Source of the DNA: Campanula takesimana
Taxonomy: Eukaryota; Streptophyta; Magnoliopsida; Asterales; Campanulaceae
Assembly: GCA_026119855.1 (NCBI GenBank)
Contig: JAOWBW010001587.1
Span: 1 to 64,000 of the forward strand
Length of the DNA: 64,000 bases
Reading direction: 5' to 3'
A program made the position numbers and the translations under genes. Below, in pieces: positions 47,065 to 57,672 of this stretch (position 1 is its first letter; each line of letters starts with the position of its first letter). The notes beneath the pieces were generated by a model. It was not told the DNA's origin. It saw nothing but the letters and a program-made list of their open reading frames with translations, and made no database searches.

Positions 47065-48135
47065 GCTGATGATGATCGGCCTCGGTGGGGGGTGTTTCTA
47101 CTTAGGAGAGAGAGTCTCTCGTCAGCAAGGTGGTGGCAGACTCGATGTCATTATTCCTCTGGACCCACCGGCTCATATGCTTAATTCTTATGCCATCGGG
47201 GATGACGAGAGAGGTGACCTTATCATTGGCTAAGATGCTTTTGAGCACATGCATCTGGAGGCTGACTATCAGGACTTTATTGTTCGTCTCATACCTCGGT
47301 TGATTCTGGAGGGTAATCAGGCTCAGGCCCAGGGAGTTGTTCATGTCCCTTTTCGTCCACGGCTCGGACCTTCTTCATTTACCTACAGCGTGGCTGAGGG
47401 GATATAGAGCATTGAGGACCTTCCCGCCCAGTACTACATGCCTGAGGGACTCGTACCTTCTGGCGATGCAACCATGGTATGATTTATGACCCTTCTTTCG
47501 TCATTTCTTGTCATTTTTACCATTTCATCTATCTGTTTATCATTTATCTGAAGATTTTGATATCTCTATTTATTTCCTTTCAACAGGTGCCCATTGCCGA
47601 GTATAGAGAGGTCGCGGGACGGCTTGCCAAGTTCATGGCCTATGCCAAGAGGGTGAAGATAGAGACCGTGGGACTCTTAGGCAGGTTGGCTCAGCAGACA
47701 GCAGAGTCAGCCTCTTACGGGAAAAGGCCTTAGACTGATGAGTGATCACGTGGCGGTGGCGACGTCTCTTTTCTTTTGATGCCCGAGTAGATAGGATCCT
47801 CCATTCCTTCTTTTGTTGATGATGTACTTATTGCCTCGGAGTAGGCGAAGATAATTTTTTCTTTCTATGGTTTGTACCTATGCAACAGTTATTTCCTAAC
47901 TCTAACACCCAATATTTTGGTTAATTTTAGTTTTTATTTCTGACTGTGTAAATGAATTGAATCATATCCGGTTGGTCAACCGAGGGGTGATTTTATGAGA
48001 TGGATTCGCGTTGGGTCATTTGTATGTGATGTATAAACTGTTTCGAGCATATTTCTGAGGTGATTGGGACATGTTTTGACTTGTCGGGCGACCTGGGATT
48101 TTTGCAGAGTTTTTGTTGTCTGAAATGGGATATGC

Positions 48136-48233
48136 CTCATACGAGACATCGATGTCTCGTACGAGCCATCTTGTTAGTCTGCGGCTGTTTCTCCTTTTTC
48201 CTCGAGGATTTGGTGTCCAAACTTGTATATAAG
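48136..48233 (+). promoter_or_regulatory. Palindrome pair and TATA box of the DUF7745-like gene
   Basis: CTCATACGAG (48136-48145) and CTCGTACGAG (48156-48165) are followed by TATATAAG (48226-48233) and the start codon 91 bp further on (48324). The first palindrome differs from CTCGTACGAG by a CG to CA change. This is the clearest TATA promoter layout in the window. Confidence 0.6.
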
Positions 48234-48323
48234 CACCTCTAGTCCGTCCTAGAATACCATGCAGCCTTAAATCAGTTTTGGGAACTTTTCTTTTGGAGTA
48301 AGATTCTCAACCTTTTGCTCCCA

Positions 48324-49819
48324 ATGGCCCTAAGTAAATCTATCCCTTCATCAATAATTGTTGATGAGTTCTCCTTGGACTCAGAATTAGTGGAACGCTA
48401 CAAAAGTGACTTAGCAACGTTCTTTCGTTCATTCAATAAACCTTATCAAGAGAGATTCGTGGAGATGTTTGGTTTTAAGATTCTCTTCACCTTGAAGAAT
48501 CTAAAACCGGATTAGGACCTTTTGAAGGGGGTTGCACGCTTCTGGGATCCATCGACTCATCTCTTTAACTTTTCAATTAATGAGATGGTCCCTACTGTAG
48601 AGGATATGGCGCCTATCTTGGATATGCCATTGTCCGGGGTGATCGCGGTTCCTAACTGTGACAAGGTACCGGCGGAGTCTCTTAAGGACTTATTGAGCAT
48701 AGGCCTTCCCGAGGCACAGAGTCATATTCATAACCGCTATGTTGATCTCCACACTTTGCCTAGGAGATTTAAAGGTCGGGTAACTCGTGGTCGCGGCGTG
48801 GATTCCCAATGTTGCCTCTTGGCGTTATGTTTGTTCCGGAATGTGCTTTTCGTGAGCAAGTGTGGCATGGCAAACACAGAGCTCGTAGAAATCGTTTTGC
48901 AAGCTAGGGACGGTCCTTCAACATAATCCCTCTTATCTTGGGGGAGACCCTTCATGGTCTTGATGAGCTATACCGAACCGGCTCTATGACTCGGGGAAGT
49001 CCATTATTGCTGACTATCTGTCTTAGAGAACATTTTAAATTATTGGACTCTCCGATTGAGTATTCCCCCTATACTTTCCATAGGCAGAAACTACTGGTGA
49101 AGGGTCTTAGTGTCGAGGAGTGGGCCCTTCTTTTTGCCAAAGTGGAGACTGATGACATTGCTTAGTGCCCACCCTTTTGGAAGGTGAAGCAGTTTGTAGC
49201 CAATACCCTTGGATACGACAGGGTCGTCCTTCCGGGTTTGAGGGATTCCTCTTTCTATTTCGCTCGGAGGGTAATGCGACAATTTGGTCAATTGAAGGAC
49301 ACTTTCGTGTTAGGGGGACGGCCTCAAGACATTTCTTTCATGGACTCAGAGTTTTTTACGAGCTTGGCTCGCGCTTGGGGGCAAGGCACCACTATGGATC
49401 GTTGTACCAATCTTCGTCGTAAGGGAGGGAGAATTTATTTGTCGGATAAATATTTGGATTGGTTTCTTACCGAACTCCGTCCCAATGCCGAGGGTATTGA
49501 TGAAATTCGCCGTTCTCTATTGGGGGACCAATTCGAGCCTAGCTTGAATTTGAGGAAGAAGGAAGCTAAGGAGGATCCTTCTAATATCAGAGTAGATGCT
49601 ACTCAAGACTTTCTGGATAGTGACTTTTACGAGAAGAGGGCGAATGGACTTCCCGGTAAATTTCAAGCTCTAGATAGGCCTCACGTGTTTGCACGATTGA
49701 CTCCCTCGGTGTTCAATTGACTTGATGTTCCTCCCGGCTTCGAGATACCTTGGTTCAAGAGGAAGAGGGATGACAAAGCGGATCGTGGTCAAGCCCCTAC
49801 TAAGTTAAGGAAGAAATAG
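48324..49819 (+). pseudogene. DUF7745-like gene carried in element D
   Basis: About 498 codons in one main frame with damage. Start MALSKSIPSSIIVDEFSLDS. Core: GVARFWDPSTHLFNFSINEM, VPTVEDMAPILDMP, SQCCLLALCLFRNVLF, ILGETLHGLDELYRTGS, TICLREHFKL. End: DVPPGFEIPWFKRKRDDKAD and TKLRKK, a basic nuclear-signal-like tail. RFWDP..FxF..EMxPTxED is the signature I associate with the plant DUF7745 family, found widely in transposon-rich loci. The function is unknown. Stops at NLKPD, DDIA and SVFN, plus a one-base loss after QARDGPS, make it non-coding. No introns are evident. It lies 590 bp downstream of the PMD gene in the same direction. Confidence 0.6.
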
Positions 49820-51484
49820 ATCCTTAGGAGTATCGAGAGATTGCAATAGATAGATCAATGTTTAGATTTTTAGTATTTTATTTATTTTCTTTTGCAAGTT
49901 GGTATTCGTGTTAGAAATTTTCTTATTGCTTTCTTGAAATGCATTCAATTAATAAGAAGACAAGATTTTGATTTTATTTATTGAATAGACCGGACCAAAA
50001 GGCTGCCTACGTTCTCCTTTTACATCAATTAAATAAGGAGCTCAGGTCATCGTAGTTCTTGTTCAAGAAAGAGAAAAATATGTATGCTGATTGGCATGTC
50101 TCGTTTTTTTTGAAGCTTGGTTATGTACAAACTTTTGGACATAAATTTGGATTTTCAAAACCTCCTTGTGCATAACCCACTTTATAAAAGGTTTTTGAAT
50201 TCTTTGTTGTACACAACTTGTTTTGCAAATGATTTTCAAAAGAATTGTTCTTCTTGAAAGATGTTGATTTCAAAGGATTCTTTGGTTGTGCACAATTTGT
50301 TGTACATGCGAGTTTTGGCTTTGTTCATAAGATTCTTGCTTGATTGCTTTTGTAAATAGCTCGTTCATGCTTGCTCATTGTTGTTGATTATACATTACTC
50401 ATAATGTTAAAACAGATTGGAAAATTTCTATTTTGACTCAAAAGGGAACATAGAAGGCTTCACACTACGCGCACTTGACCTTGCACGTTCCAAATACCCT
50501 TCAAACCCGGGATGGATGCCACGATGCAGCTTGATTGGTGCTCTTGTGCCCTTCTAGCGCGCACGGGTCCATTCCACCTCCCCTTCCGAGCCGAGTCAAC
50601 CACACTTGTCCGTGACACACAAACACCGAGACTTTGGTTAGTTTTTGGTCTAGCTCACGCTACCACGTCCCTAATACGTGTCTGAGATTAATTATGGCCA
50701 AGTTAGTGCCCGAGTCACGACTCCTTGTGAAAGTAAGTGTGACCATGGTCAACTTTGACCCGGTCCTTGACTTATGCGTTAATATTGGCTATAATTAACC
50801 TAAGTCATGTGTTATGGATAGGGTGACACCGTATTGTCAAGCCCTAATTAATGGTCCATACTAATCATCCTTAAGCCCAAGGATAAGATTCGAGAGCCCT
50901 CATCAAAGATGAGGTTATGCCGGAAGTCCCTTAAGTCCCTAAGAAGAATCTCGATCTTAACCGGGGCTTAATCATGATTGGGATGGCTCACGCATTGGAA
51001 ATCTTGTGATGCACTAGACCCTAGGTTCGTTTCTTTCGGTCGGTGGAAGCCGCTTGCCCTATAGGACCCTCGCTCGGGACAGTCCATCCTTGGGAGTGTG
51101 CAAGACAGGTGAAAAACGAGGGGTCTATAGGCGTAGTGATGACCTCCACTGATCTAGGAATTAGAGTAGTTGCGAAAAAGAAGAGAAATCTTTTCCAACC
51201 ATTTAGGAATAAAAATGCTTTTTAAGTAAACTTGGATGAATAAATAATTGCACATTGCATGACTTTGCTCCGCTTTTGCTTCTTGGCCTTGACGCATCGC
51301 ATTCTTGCGTTAATGAGCGTCATTTCGTTAAGTCTTTGGACGGATCCCCGTTATCCTCCAAGACCTCCATAAAGGCGTTTCGTTGAGTCTTTGGATGGAT
51401 CCCCGTTATCCTTCCAAGAATCCAGTTAGAGTCCCTAGGCATAGTTCCCTAGGAGGTTAGATCTTTGGATGGATCCCCACTATC
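49820..51484. other. Non-coding interior of element D or a second Tat-like remnant
   Basis: No domain is seen. From about 50455 the plus strand has TTCACACTACGCGCACTTGA, resembling CCTCACACTACGCGTAC at 40284 in the 5' leader of element C. This part may be the leader of a Tat-like copy. From about 51290 a diffuse repeat appears: TTTGGAYGGATCCCCGTTATCC at roughly 60-90 bp spacing, again after 52380. No 5' LTR for D could be found. Confidence 0.4.
50001..50058 (-). other. Conserved ACTACG..CGTAGGC motif, copy 5
   Basis: The minus strand reads GAACTACGATGACCTGAGCT, about 19 bases, then AGGAGAACGTAGGCAGCC. With copy 2 it brackets the PMD and DUF7745-like genes of element D. Confidence 0.6.
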
Positions 51485-52225
51485 CTTCTAAGGTTCCCGT
51501 CGTGATTCCCATTGTGATCCCGTTGTGATCAACGTTGTGATCTCGTTGCGATCCCGTTGTGATCCCCGTTGTGATCCCCATTGTGATCCTGTTATGATCC
51601 CCGATGTGATCCCCGTTGTGATTCCCATTGTGATCCCATTGTGATCCAGTTGTGATCCCCGTTGTGATCCCGTTGTGATTCCCATTGTGATCTCGTTGTG
51701 ATCCAGTTGTGATCCCTGTTGTGATCCCGTTGTGATCCCGTTGTGATCCCATTGTGATCCCATTGTGATCCAGTTGTGATCCCCATTGTGATCCCGTTGT
51801 GATCCCGTTGCGATCCCGTTGCGATCCCGTTGCGATCCCGTTGCGATCCCGTTGCGATCCCCGTTGTGATCCCCGTTGTGATCCTCGTTGTGATCCCGTT
51901 GTGATCCCCATTATGATCCCGATTGTGATCCCCGATGTGATCCCGATGTGATCCCTACTGTGATCCCGTTGTGATCCCCGTTGTGATCCCGTTGTGATCC
52001 CCGTTATGATTCCCCTTGTGATCCCCGTTGTGATCCCGTTGTGATTCCTATTGTGATCCAGTTGTGATCCCCATTGTGATCCCCGTTGTGATACCATTGC
52101 GATCCCCGTTGTGATCCCCGATGTGATCCCCGTTATGATCCCGTTGTGATCCCCGTTGTGATCCTGTTGTGATCCCGTTGTGATCCCGTTATGATCCCCG
52201 TTGTGATCCCGTTTGTGATCCCCGC
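51485..52225. repeat. GTTGTGATCCC(C) minisatellite, about 740 bp
   Basis: Roughly 60 units of 11-12 bp with a constant GTGATCC core and variable flanks (GTTGTGATCCCC, ATTGTGATCCC, GTTGCGATCCC). Blocks of five identical GTTGCGATCCC units (about 51807-51860) show local amplification. Mixed 11 and 12 bp units shift frame, yet minus-strand ORFs up to 205 codons survive and should not be read as genes. Confidence 0.95.
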
Positions 52226-52516
52226 TGAAACCTCCGTTAAACCCCTAGGTGTTGTCCCGAGGTCCCCATTGAGATTCCCGTTGGAACCCTAGGTGTTTTC
52301 CCCTAGGTCCCCGTTGAAATTCCCGCCAAACCTCTAGGTATTGTCCCCTAGGTCCCCGTTAAACCCCTAGGCATAGTTCCGTAGGAAGTTAGTCAAGTAT
52401 TTGGACGGATCCCTGTTATCCTCCAAAGCGTCTGTTAAAGAAAAAAATAAAAGGTGCTTAGGGTAACTCTCTCCCCTTTCCTTGGGCCGTCACATGATGA
52501 CCAATTCTGCGCCCCT

Positions 52517-55251
52517 TGTCGCGACCCCGAACCCGCGGGTCCGGAATACGCGAGCTGGACGTCGACTTAAAACCAAAACTCTAATATAGAAGTTAAAAAT
52601 TCCATTTTGAACCAAAAGATGATAACACAAGGTTTTACAAATCCAAGTTTAAATCAACAAAGTACATCTAACATAAGCTCTACAGCTTATACCCAAAAGA
52701 ATAAAATATACAATTCTTAATGACGTCAATAATGGTAAAACTATCCCCAAAAGGTTATACATTTAAATAATGTAAACCGATCCATAACAACCTGCCCCAA
52801 AATCTCAATCCTCTCGACGTCCTCCTCGATCCGCGAATCCTAATCCTTTTCCTCCTGGGGGGGGGGTTAAGGAAAAAACAAAGATGGAAATAAACGGGGT
52901 GAGATAAAATCTCAGTAAGTTACTAATGCAACTACATGACATGCTATAATGCAATAAGAAATAAACAATGATAAATATCACTTAGCATGTAACAAATAAC
53001 AGTCAACAGATAGCAGCGGAAAGTAAACACATAACAAAGGATATTAGCCAAGGTTTCCCAACTGATAAACCAAATAAAGGTCGCTGCGCAGCTTCAATAA
53101 TCAACAATCATCATCTTCATAATAGCATGAAAGCTGAAGAGAAATCCCCGGTCAGAAGCGACCAATCAACCCATCAATCAAACAAACCATCTTCATAGTA
53201 GCATAAAAGCTGAAGAGAAACCCGGTACCGGAACCAATAACAATGTAAAGTGCCACAAGGGGCGGGAGCCATGCCACAAAGTCATGCTCCAAAACGATTA
53301 GCTAGAATACCCACAACGGAGCTAGCTCATCCCAACCAAGGCCAATCTGGATGAGGACAGAAGGACCAATGGGCGATGCTATACTGGACTTGGCTCGTGC
53401 CATTATAGCATTATCCATTGCCTTGACTCGATACACAATTTAACCAGCTGGACTTTCAAAAAATGCTCTTAGTAATGAATACTAGCTTTATAAACATAAA
53501 AAGGGTTCCAAAGTAGGGAACCGAACACAAATCACCATAAAGATACAACGATTACTCATTAAGAGTTTAACAACAATGATAGCAAGAAGTTCCTCATAAA
53601 AGAGTTCAATAACAGAAATGGAATTGCTCATAAAAGCCCAACAATACAAATCATTAAAACTAAATGATTCTAGGACAAGGATCCATATCAAACGCATCCT
53701 AACATGATACACGCGAGTTACTCATAGAGAGTACTACCCAAATGGTCATTCCCCAAATAGCACAATGATTATCATTAAAACTATCCCAAACATCCACTCA
53801 TTATGAAAGTGTTCCCACATTTTCCAATAATACATAACTAAATTCCATAACCCATTTATTCACAAAGGAACCAAGGCGAAACCACGCAAACCGATATTCC
53901 CAACTTGATTACAACGGACCGATTCTAAACACTTTGTCATAAGACACTAAATGAAATCTCAACATAATCTAAACCTGAAACTCACCTAAATAAACCACCT
54001 CATCTCGAAGTACTCTAGAAGAGCTTTAAAATGATAGTTTACTCATCCAAAACGGAGTTCGGATGAGAAAGTTATGGCCTCCGGAAGATTTAACGAAAAA
54101 CGAGCAATTTGATCAAAGTAGGAAATATCATAAAACGTCACGAGGGGGGGGGGGTAATGACAACCACCTAATACTCATTTACCACTTTTATAACTCTAAC
54201 ACACTCCTTACACGGTTTACATAGGCTTACGGTTGACTTCTTATTGTTCCGGGTGCTTACTTTTAAGTTATAAACATTTATGCCTAAAACAGGGGTGCTC
54301 GGCCGAGCAGTCCTATATGACTCGGCCGAGCAACCTCGGCTCCAAAATTATGACTTTCTGGTCTGCTCCGCTCGGCCGAGTCAGGGACGTGCTCGGCCGA
54401 GCACCTCCTAAATTCAGAAAAACGCAGAAGAACCCAGGTGACCAAATCAAACTAAATTTTACCCAAAACTTCACCATTTCTCTAATACTCAAAATCAAGA
54501 CTTCCAATAAGCATAATGATGCACCAAAACAACTTGTGAACTTGAAATGGACCTAAATAACAACATCTAGCTACCCAAAACAGATTCAAACCCCAACATT
54601 CCCAAGAACACCATTTTTGATCAAAACTCAAAATAAATTCCCAATAAATTCCAAACTCAATCAAACTTCAAATATAACACATCAAACATCATATAAACAT
54701 GATATGAACATTTTAGCATCAAAATGGGGGAAAAGTAACTTACTTGAAAAATCTCAAAGTTGACGGAATTCAATTCTTTTTGGTTCTACGCGATCCTATC
54801 GACGATCTAAACAAGGTTCATGTTTTAAGAAATGAGAGATTATGAGAGGAAGAAGAAGTAAATGAAGAGAGAAGGAAGAAGATGAAACTTACCCCTTTTT
54901 CTTCTAAGGGAGGAGAGAGAGCTGGGAGAGAGGGATGGAGGTGGAGTGTGAGGGTGAAAGAGTAGGGTGAGGGAGGTGAGTAGGGAGAAGATGAAGATTG
55001 AAAAGTTACACCTAGCCCCCTTCCCCCACTAACTAGCACAATTACTTACACTCCCGACTAACAATTAAGACTCAACACTTCCACACTAGCCCAAATAACT
55101 CGAATAAAATGCTAGGCATAATTATTATAACACATAAATTGCACACATAATTATTTAAATAAATAATAATTTAAATAATTAAATAAGCAAATAAATAAAT
55201 AATAATTATTTATTACTAAAAAAAATAGAGCCTAGTTTTCGGGTCGTGACA
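52517..55251 (-). repeat. Element A 3' LTR (2735 bp)
   Basis: Ends TGTCACGACCCG (minus, at 55251) and the reverse of TGTCGCGACCCCG (52517). It is alignable to the B LTR along most of its length but about 650 bp longer. A minus-strand TATA box, TATAAAAG, lies near 54185-54193. G runs occur at about 52857-52867 and 54146-54156. Confidence 0.88.
54297..54402 (-). promoter_or_regulatory. CTCGGCCGAG palindrome cluster in A LTR
   Basis: Four perfect CTCGGCCGAG palindromes (54298-54307, 54321-54330, 54371-54380, 54392-54401), two of them extended to GCTCGGCCGAGC. They lie about 105 bp upstream of the TATAAAAG box on the minus strand. All four are free of CpG decay. Confidence 0.55.
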
Positions 55252-56633
55252 TTCACTCCCCCTTAAAGAAAATTCGACCCGAATTTTAACGAGACTTACC
55301 CGAATTAAAAAGCTACGGATACGATAGTTCCACTATTTCCCGAATTTCTCAATTGTCCATTCTAAACCATCATGTGGTAACCTTAAATAATGATCACAAC
55401 ATAACTCCCACACAGAACTTCCTTCCATCATTATTATAATTACTCATTAAAATCCTTATTCAAAATCGGAGAATCCAAATTGCTCCCAAACATAACTCTC
55501 GAGGTACTACAAGCTTATCTTATTCATAACCTTAATTACACTGCAAGGATACTCCCATTTGTAAATCGCATACCTAGGATTTCTCCTCAGAAATTCAAAA
55601 CATTAAACCATCTCGAGCTTCATTAGTTTCTAAAAATATGAAAAGTTAAAGAAATTTTCCATCCCCATAATATTCACCAAAGTGGCTATACCTCCAAGGA
55701 TTCCCATTATAGTGCTTTCGCCTTAGATGGTACCTTAAACTAGAGGTACAATGTATACCCAAAATTTTAATACAAAATGTTTACTTAAATCCATGTCATA
55801 GTACCATCATCACATTACTTCAATCTTTGAAAGCTTAAAACAATTACAAATACTCAGTGGTCCGAAAAATAATCCAATTTTTATCGTCAAGGGATTTCCT
55901 CTGATTCCCTTTCTTGAATTAATAATCCGCGCTTATATACCCCAAAGAAGTTTAGCAATCCCTAAATCTCCAACAGTTGACCCACATTAGACTTTCACGT
56001 ATACATTCATTAACTTAAAGATACTTAGGCTCAATAGTACTGCCATCATAATAAACCCATTAGCTAGTCACATTCCAACTGACCCAATACCAAATCATAG
56101 TATTCTTTAATATGCCCAAGTATTTATACTCAACTTTCTTCACATATTTGTAATCCAAAACAAGAAATGCCACCAAGACAAGATTTAGGACCATAGAACA
56201 ACCATTTAACTAAAACTCAAAATGCCTTTAATATAGGTCGCAAATTTATTACTCTCCCGAAATGTGCTTAGTCCTTTCAAACTTAACGCGCTCACCACTT
56301 TTGATGATTATAACTTCCATAATATACTCATATCCCATAACACATCATGCGTTTCTTCATACTATCCAATTCCGATGCGCTCACGTAGATGCACTACAAG
56401 TAAACAAAAATCTCCTATCCAGAAATCCTCAATTTGACTCCTCAACTCTTATAACCCAACCGATGCCATAAGGACATTGATCTAAATATTAGCACTACAA
56501 CCTTGTACCACAACAACTCAATTTAACCCCAAGCTTCTCCTCAAACACTAGGTACTATTCGGAAGAAAATGAAAATCTTACGAATGATAAATACACCCAA
56601 CAAATTGACCGAAACTGAATACTCGGATTTCAA
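55252..56633. other. Non-coding interior of element A
   Basis: AT-rich with no domain. Apart from the polypurine tract and about 15 bp near 55308 it does not resemble the integrase end of B, so the pol region was replaced or has decayed past recognition. Confidence 0.5.
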
Positions 56634-56867
56634 TTAAGAAAAGATAGGTATAACTCTACCCAAAGGAACGGTCTCAAACAGTTTTAAGAAATTAGGAATG
56701 GAGAATATAACAATCCCCCTACAACAATAGACTAAAGCAATAGTAACATCAAAATCTTGTAATAGCAACATGGCTAATTTAGCAGGTGAGACATAACCAC
56801 ACTTAAGCACATCATAAGCACATAAGACTTCATCAGATACCCTAAACTCCTCCATAGGAGTAGACAC
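56634..56867 (-). pseudogene. Element A protease remnant
   Basis: The minus frame reads MSTPMEEFRVSDEVLCAYDV, LLLQDFDVTIAL, then IPNFLKLFETVPLGRVI. It parallels B residues STPIGECLISDRVFRACDVV to PIQDFDVILGM and the FEASPLSRKVRLI segment, with an internal deletion where B has MDWLSKFHASVD. The catalytic aspartate region lies upstream and is missing here. Confidence 0.7.
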
Positions 56868-57036
56868 CTACAACACATAAGTCAAAAACTCAGAAGAAAT
56901 AAATGCAACTAAATGCACAGAAACACATAAATGCGATGATCCTAAAATGCACGCGCTCGCTCTCACGACGCAAAATAATACCTCCAAAAATTTATCCGTT
57001 ACCTGGTGAGTGCTGATTGATCGCAATTACTCTACC

Positions 57037-57672
57037 CTATACCTTAGGGTTCCCCGAAGCATCTCTCTTCTGACCCGGTGAAGTACTGGTTCCCGTTCCT
57101 GATGATTGAACCTTAAACCTCAGACAATCTTTTATGAAGTGACCCAGTTGACCACAATTGATACATTTTCCCTGCTTCTTCCAACACTTATCCTCCAAAT
57201 GGCCTTCCCTCTTACAGTAAGTGCAAAGCCACCTACCTTGTTTCCCTTGTTTCCCCGGAGTAGTACCCGGATTCCATAGCGCGGTTTGTTCCTTAAACTG
57301 AGATGGTGCTCCCAAATTACCTCGGTTATCTGAACGGTGTTGTGGTTTAGATTTAGCATGGCTTACTTGTTTACCCGTATTTGCAACCTCGGTCTTCCTC
57401 TTATGCTCCCCAATATCTTGCTCGATCAAGTATGCCCGGTCTACCGCATCCTGGAAGGTCACAATCCGTTGGGCAATAAGTTGAGTACGGATGGAGGTCT
57501 TCAATCCCCGAATGAATCTCATAGCCTTTTGTTCCTCGGTCCTCACCAAATAGTCGCAAATACCGGGCTAATTCTATGAACTTAGCCGAGTATTGTGCTA
57601 TAGACAACACACCTTGTTCTAGGTTGAGTAGCTCGATCTCCTTTCAGTTTTGATCAACAACCGGAATGAAAT
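57037..57672 (-). pseudogene. Element A Gag remnant
   Basis: Contains SIAQYSAKFIELARY, then after a one-base insertion VRTEEQKAMRFIRGLKTSIR, AYLIEQDIGEHKRK, and two zinc knuckles, CTYCKREGHLEDKC and CINCGQLGHFIKDC. It continues through GQKRDASGNPKV toward protease. It is close to the B Gag throughout. Truncated at its N-terminal side by the B LTR. Confidence 0.85.

Larger units (their letters stand above)
36970..47733 (+). pseudogene. Plant mobile domain (PMD / aminotransferase-like) gene, split by element C
   Basis: Four exons with GT..AG introns: about 36970-37100; 37401-38068; 38177-38432 continuing at 47070-47478; 47587-47733. Exon 1 starts MAGANRSNKEHLFGRHMKGK. Exon 2 carries the PMD core: WGEVTMTPTDFHAITGLAIV, VRGFLWWAFSETLFANH, GSAGLAHCYVAMDESS. 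Exon 3 has LYFDRWEAVPESDVAFFPW and, past the insertion, FYLGERVSRQQGG. PMD proteins such as MAIN act in the nucleus in silencing and growth, and many copies ride in transposons. Damage: TAG after NGEMKE, a frameshift near 37530, TGA in FSFNL, stops near 47235 and 47405. The gene is antisense to element D. It is cut by C at GCTGC/GCTGA, where the frame is continuous on both sides. Confidence 0.8.
52517..57672 (-). mobile_element. Deleted Tekay/chromovirus-type element A
   Basis: The 3' LTR is 52517-55251. It is preceded on the minus strand by the polypurine tract AAAGAAAATTCG/AAGGGGGAGTGA, shared with B. The interior holds only a Gag remnant (57037-57672) and a protease remnant (56634-56867). 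The 1.4 kb between protease and LTR has no recognisable reverse transcriptase or integrase. The Gag stops abruptly at 57672 where the B LTR begins, so the rest of A should reappear beyond the window. Confidence 0.8.

Noticed and set aside
51480..52097. 205-codon minus-strand ORF rich in GITTGSQRD repeats
   Set aside because: It is produced by the GTGATCC minisatellite. No start context, domain or codon constraint.
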